The notes beneath the pieces were generated by a model that was given only the letters and a program-made list of their open reading frames with translations, ran no database searches and had not been told where the DNA came from. From contig CAYWFP010000023.1 in assembly GCA_964457365.1 (NCBI GenBank), forward strand, positions 1-42,875: a DNA stretch of 42,875 nt, written 5' to 3'. The translations under genes were made by a program, and so were the position numbers. Positions within the stretch are counted from its first letter, which is position 1; the number at the start of each line of letters is the position of its first letter. Below, one piece after another: positions 40,798 to 42,875 of this stretch. The DNA is from CAYWFP01 sp964457365 (GTDB lineage: Bacteria; Planctomycetota; SZUA-567).

Positions 40798-41277
40798 ATG
40801 CGTAGACTGGGCGGAATGCTGGTGGTATTGCTGTGCGTCAGCGGATGGCTCTCAGCGGCCGAGACGGACGGGACGGCCGCGGAATTGGCCGAGGCGGAGC
40901 AGGAGTTCGTCCAAGAGATCGAGGCGGGCAAGCGCATGCTCGTGCACGCGGGGATGCACGCGAAGAAGCTGAACGCGGATAAGCGCAAGCCGTTCCTGCA
41001 GGCGGCGCTGCAGGCGCACGAGAAACGCATGGCCGCGCTGCAGGACGGGGACATCGCGCAGACCAGGGCGGCGATCGCGGAGGTGGAGACGCAACTCGCC
41101 TGGGACGACGAGAAGCTGCAGGAACTCGTGGAGGAGAAGACCCCCGCGGAGATCCGCGCCGCGCTCAAGGCCAAGCTCGGCGCCGAGAAGATGAAATTGA
41201 AGTCCTTGCACAGCCAGTACACTGTGCTCGGCATGCAGCGCGACACCTTCAGGAAGCGCCATGGGATGAAGGAATAA
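40798..41277 (+). CDS. Small exported helical protein, unknown function
   Basis: Protein of 159 residues with a clear signal peptide (1-20, GMLVVLLCVSGWLSAA). The mature part is charged and almost entirely helical, with heptad-like spacing (AELAEAEQEFVQEIEAG, ETQLAWDDEKLQELVEEK), so it probably forms a coiled coil in the periplasm. It contains no cysteine after the signal and no recognised domain. GAGGAG ahead of ATG 40798 supports the start. It lies 72 bases after the cytidylyltransferase-like gene on the same strand and is convergent with the response regulator gene five bases away. Confidence 0.75.
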   Translation: MRRLGGMLVVLLCVSGWLSAAETDGTAAELAEAEQEFVQEIEAGKRMLVHAGMHAKKLNADKRKPFLQAALQAHEKRMAALQDGDIAQTRAAIAEVETQLAWDDEKLQELVEEKTPAEIRAALKAKLGAEKMKLKSLHSQYTVLGMQRDTFRKRHGMKE

Positions 41278-41281
41278 TCCG

Positions 41282-41671
41282 CTACCCGATCAGCCCCAGT
41301 TGGCGCAGCATCTTCTGGATCGCGTCGCGGTCGATAGGCTTGGAGACGAAGCCGTCGCAGTTTCGGCGGAAGCTGTCGAGGATGGTGTCGGTGTCGTCGT
41401 GGCTGGTGATGACCACCACCTTCGCCAGGTTCTTCACCTCCTCCTCGAACTCCAGCTCGCGGATTTCCCGCAGCGCCTGCAGCCCGTTCTTTCTGGGCAT
41501 CTCCACGTCCATGCAGACCAGGTCGTACGGCGACTGCAGCTTGAAGGCCATGCGGTAGGCCGCCACCCCGAGTTCCCCGTCGATGGCCAGATCGCAGGTG
41601 CCGTACTGCTCGAGGATATGCTTCAGCAACTCCCGGACGATCGGGTCGTCCTCCACGACGAGGCTTTTCAC
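41282..41671 (-). CDS. Single-domain response regulator (CheY-like)
   Basis: Receiver domain of 129 residues without an output domain. Acidic pocket Glu7, Asp8 and Asp9 (VVEDDP), phospho-acceptor Asp55 (VCMDVEMP), the hydroxyl position in VVITSHD and Lys in FVSKPI are all present. Such proteins pass phosphate on or act by binding partners, as CheY does. No kinase is adjacent; the hybrid kinase at 32246 is the only kinase in the window, and a link is speculation. It lies 89 bases downstream of the phosphohexomutase gene on the same strand and is convergent with the small exported protein gene. Confidence 0.92.
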   Translation of the reverse strand: MKSLVVEDDPIVRELLKHILEQYGTCDLAIDGELGVAAYRMAFKLQSPYDLVCMDVEMPRKNGLQALREIRELEFEEEVKNLAKVVVITSHDDTDTILDSFRRNCDGFVSKPIDRDAIQKMLRQLGLIG

Positions 41672-41760
41672 GGGCAGTCCTCCGACAGACGAACAGGGGC
41701 ATTATACGCCTCACGGGCGGAACGCGGCAAGGGCGAAAGTTCCGGAGGTGCTCGGAAACC

Positions 41761-42875
41761 TCAGGCGCGCCAGCCCGCGAGGATCTCCACCGCCTCGGCG
41801 TTGAGTTGACGCGCGCGCTCCTCGTTCTCGGCCTCGGTGTAGCAGCGCAGTTCCGGCGCGTTGCCGGAGGGGCGCAGGTGCACGATCTCGCCGGAGTCGA
41901 AGGTGACGCGCAGCCCGTCGGTGGTGTCGAGGGAATCGACCGTGCCGAAGGCGCCGAAGACCTTCTCCACCGCCGGGGCGCCGCCGTCGACGAGTTCCCG
42001 GATGCGCTGCGCGCTCGTCTTGGCGGGAAACTCCTCGAGGCGGTCGCTGGCGGTGACGCGCGGCGGCAGGGTGGTGACGAGTTCGCTCATGCGCCGGCCG
42101 CGCTGACGCGCCAGCAGCAGGATCCCCAGGTGCACCAGCACGCAGTCGCGCGTGGGCAGTGCCTCGAGGGTGTCGCCGCCGGGGATCGGGATCGGGCTGG
42201 CGGTGAGGAAGCCGCCGTTGGCCTCGTAGCCGACGACGCGCCGGGCGCCGGCCTTGGCGGCCTCCTGCATGCCGGCGACGACGAACGGCGAGCCGATGCG
42301 CGTGCGGATCACCTGCTTGAAGGCGCCGCACTTCTCCGCGGCGGTGTTGCAGCTCACCGGCGTCACCACCGCGTCGGCGCCGAGAAACTGCGCCACGAGG
42401 ATTCCGGCGACGTCGCCGCGCAGCCACTTGCCGGTTTCGTCGGCCAGCAGCGGCCGGTCGCTGTCGCCGTCGGTGCTGACGACCGCGTCGAAGCTCCGTT
42501 CCTGCGCCCACCGGCGGGCGAGTTCGACGTCCTCGGGGCGGATCGCCTCGGTGTCGACCGGGATGAAACGCTCGCTGCGGCCGAGGCGGACCACGTCCGC
42601 GCCGAGGCTGGTGTAGATCTCGTACAGCAGGTCGCGCCCCACCGCCGAATGCTCGTACAGCCCCAGCTTGAGGCCTTCCAAGGCGCTTTCCGGGAAGGTG
42701 TCGAGGTAGCGGCCGACATAGCTCGCCGCCGCGTCGGGAAGCGGCGGCCCCCAGTCGGGCTTGGCGCGGAGCATGCCCTGCTCGTCGAAGACGTCCGGGA
42801 GGTCGACCGTCTGCGCCTTGATGCCGGCCTCGTCGTCCTTGAGGATCTCGCCGGCGGGCTTGTTGTACTTGATGC
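41761..42875 (-). CDS. Phosphomannomutase/phosphoglucomutase family protein (5' end outside window)
   Basis: Alpha-D-phosphohexomutase, cut at the window edge; about 370 residues are visible. The frame is open beyond ATG 42774 to base 42875, where GIKYNKPAGEI is the segment that normally follows the catalytic-serine loop (TASHNPP in the family), so that loop lies outside. The metal-binding loop STDGDSDRP, the sugar-binding GYEANGG and the phosphate-binding RPSGNAPELR are present. RPSGNAPE replaces the more usual RxSGTEP. The enzyme interconverts sugar 1- and 6-phosphates, for example mannose, supplying precursors for exopolysaccharide or envelope glycans. Specificity cannot be settled from the visible part. 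The next gene downstream is the CheY-like regulator. Confidence 0.9.
   Translation of the reverse strand, partial: IKYNKPAGEILKDDEAGIKAQTVDLPDVFDEQGMLRAKPDWGPPLPDAAASYVGRYLDTFPESALEGLKLGLYEHSAVGRDLLYEIYTSLGADVVRLGRSERFIPVDTEAIRPEDVELARRWAQERSFDAVVSTDGDSDRPLLADETGKWLRGDVAGILVAQFLGADAVVTPVSCNTAAEKCGAFKQVIRTRIGSPFVVAGMQEAAKAGARRVVGYEANGGFLTASPIPIPGGDTLEALPTRDCVLVHLGILLLARQRGRRMSELVTTLPPRVTASDRLEEFPAKTSAQRIRELVDGGAPAVEKVFGAFGTVDSLDTTDGLRVTFDSGEIVHLRPSGNAPELRCYTEAENEERARQLNAEAVEILAGWRA

Noticed and set aside
1..42875. CRISPR arrays, tRNA or rRNA genes
   Set aside because: No regularly spaced repeats and no recognisable tRNA or rRNA sequence were seen on either strand by eye. A covariance-model scan would be decisive.

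Overview
The window is GC-rich bacterial DNA (third codon positions almost all G or C) with Sec signal peptides, a lipoprotein signal, a TolC-type outer-membrane protein and periplasmic adaptors, so the cell is diderm. A hybrid GntR/LacI-type regulator, large LamG-bearing glycosidase-like proteins, an arylsulfatase, a ThuA protein and a giant LEPR-XLL/DUF4347 cadherin-like protein together point to the Planctomycetota-Verrucomicrobiota-Lentisphaerota group. That placement is an inference; no rRNA gene is present to confirm it.

Left part (1-16027), polysaccharide degradation. After a transposase fragment at the edge come a GntR-family regulator, a secreted acetyl-xylan-esterase-like hydrolase and two very large secreted glycosidase-like proteins that share a core. 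They read as one operon ending in a strong terminator at 12246. A convergent operon encodes an IclR regulator and a sulfatase, with a ThuA protein divergent from it. The promoter of the IclR gene is overlaid by a pair of direct repeats.

Centre (16258-28921), a secretion-like cassette. It holds a TolC-family lipoprotein with HEAT repeats, a 1901-residue cadherin-like protein with an N-terminal LEPR-XLL-type motif and DUF4347, a HlyD-type adaptor, a GAF-domain/HlyD fusion and a site-2-protease (M50)/HlyD fusion. The last three are translationally packed. No ABC ATPase is present, so if this exports the giant protein it is not a classical type I system. This is the most interesting part of the window.

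Right part (29085-42875), mixed functions. It contains a decayed PAS/receiver pseudogene, a zinc-ribbon membrane protein, a periplasmic binding protein, a hybrid histidine kinase and a small 2[4Fe-4S] ferredoxin. A split ferrous-iron uptake locus follows: feoB on one strand, then two broken gene ends, then a FeoB-associated Cys-rich protein and feoA on the other strand. Next are a rubredoxin/YjbQ pair, a class I methyltransferase, a cytidylyltransferase-like protein, a small secreted helical protein, a single-domain response regulator and a phosphohexomutase cut by the window edge. Long ORFs antisense to the large genes are high-GC shadows and are not annotated.
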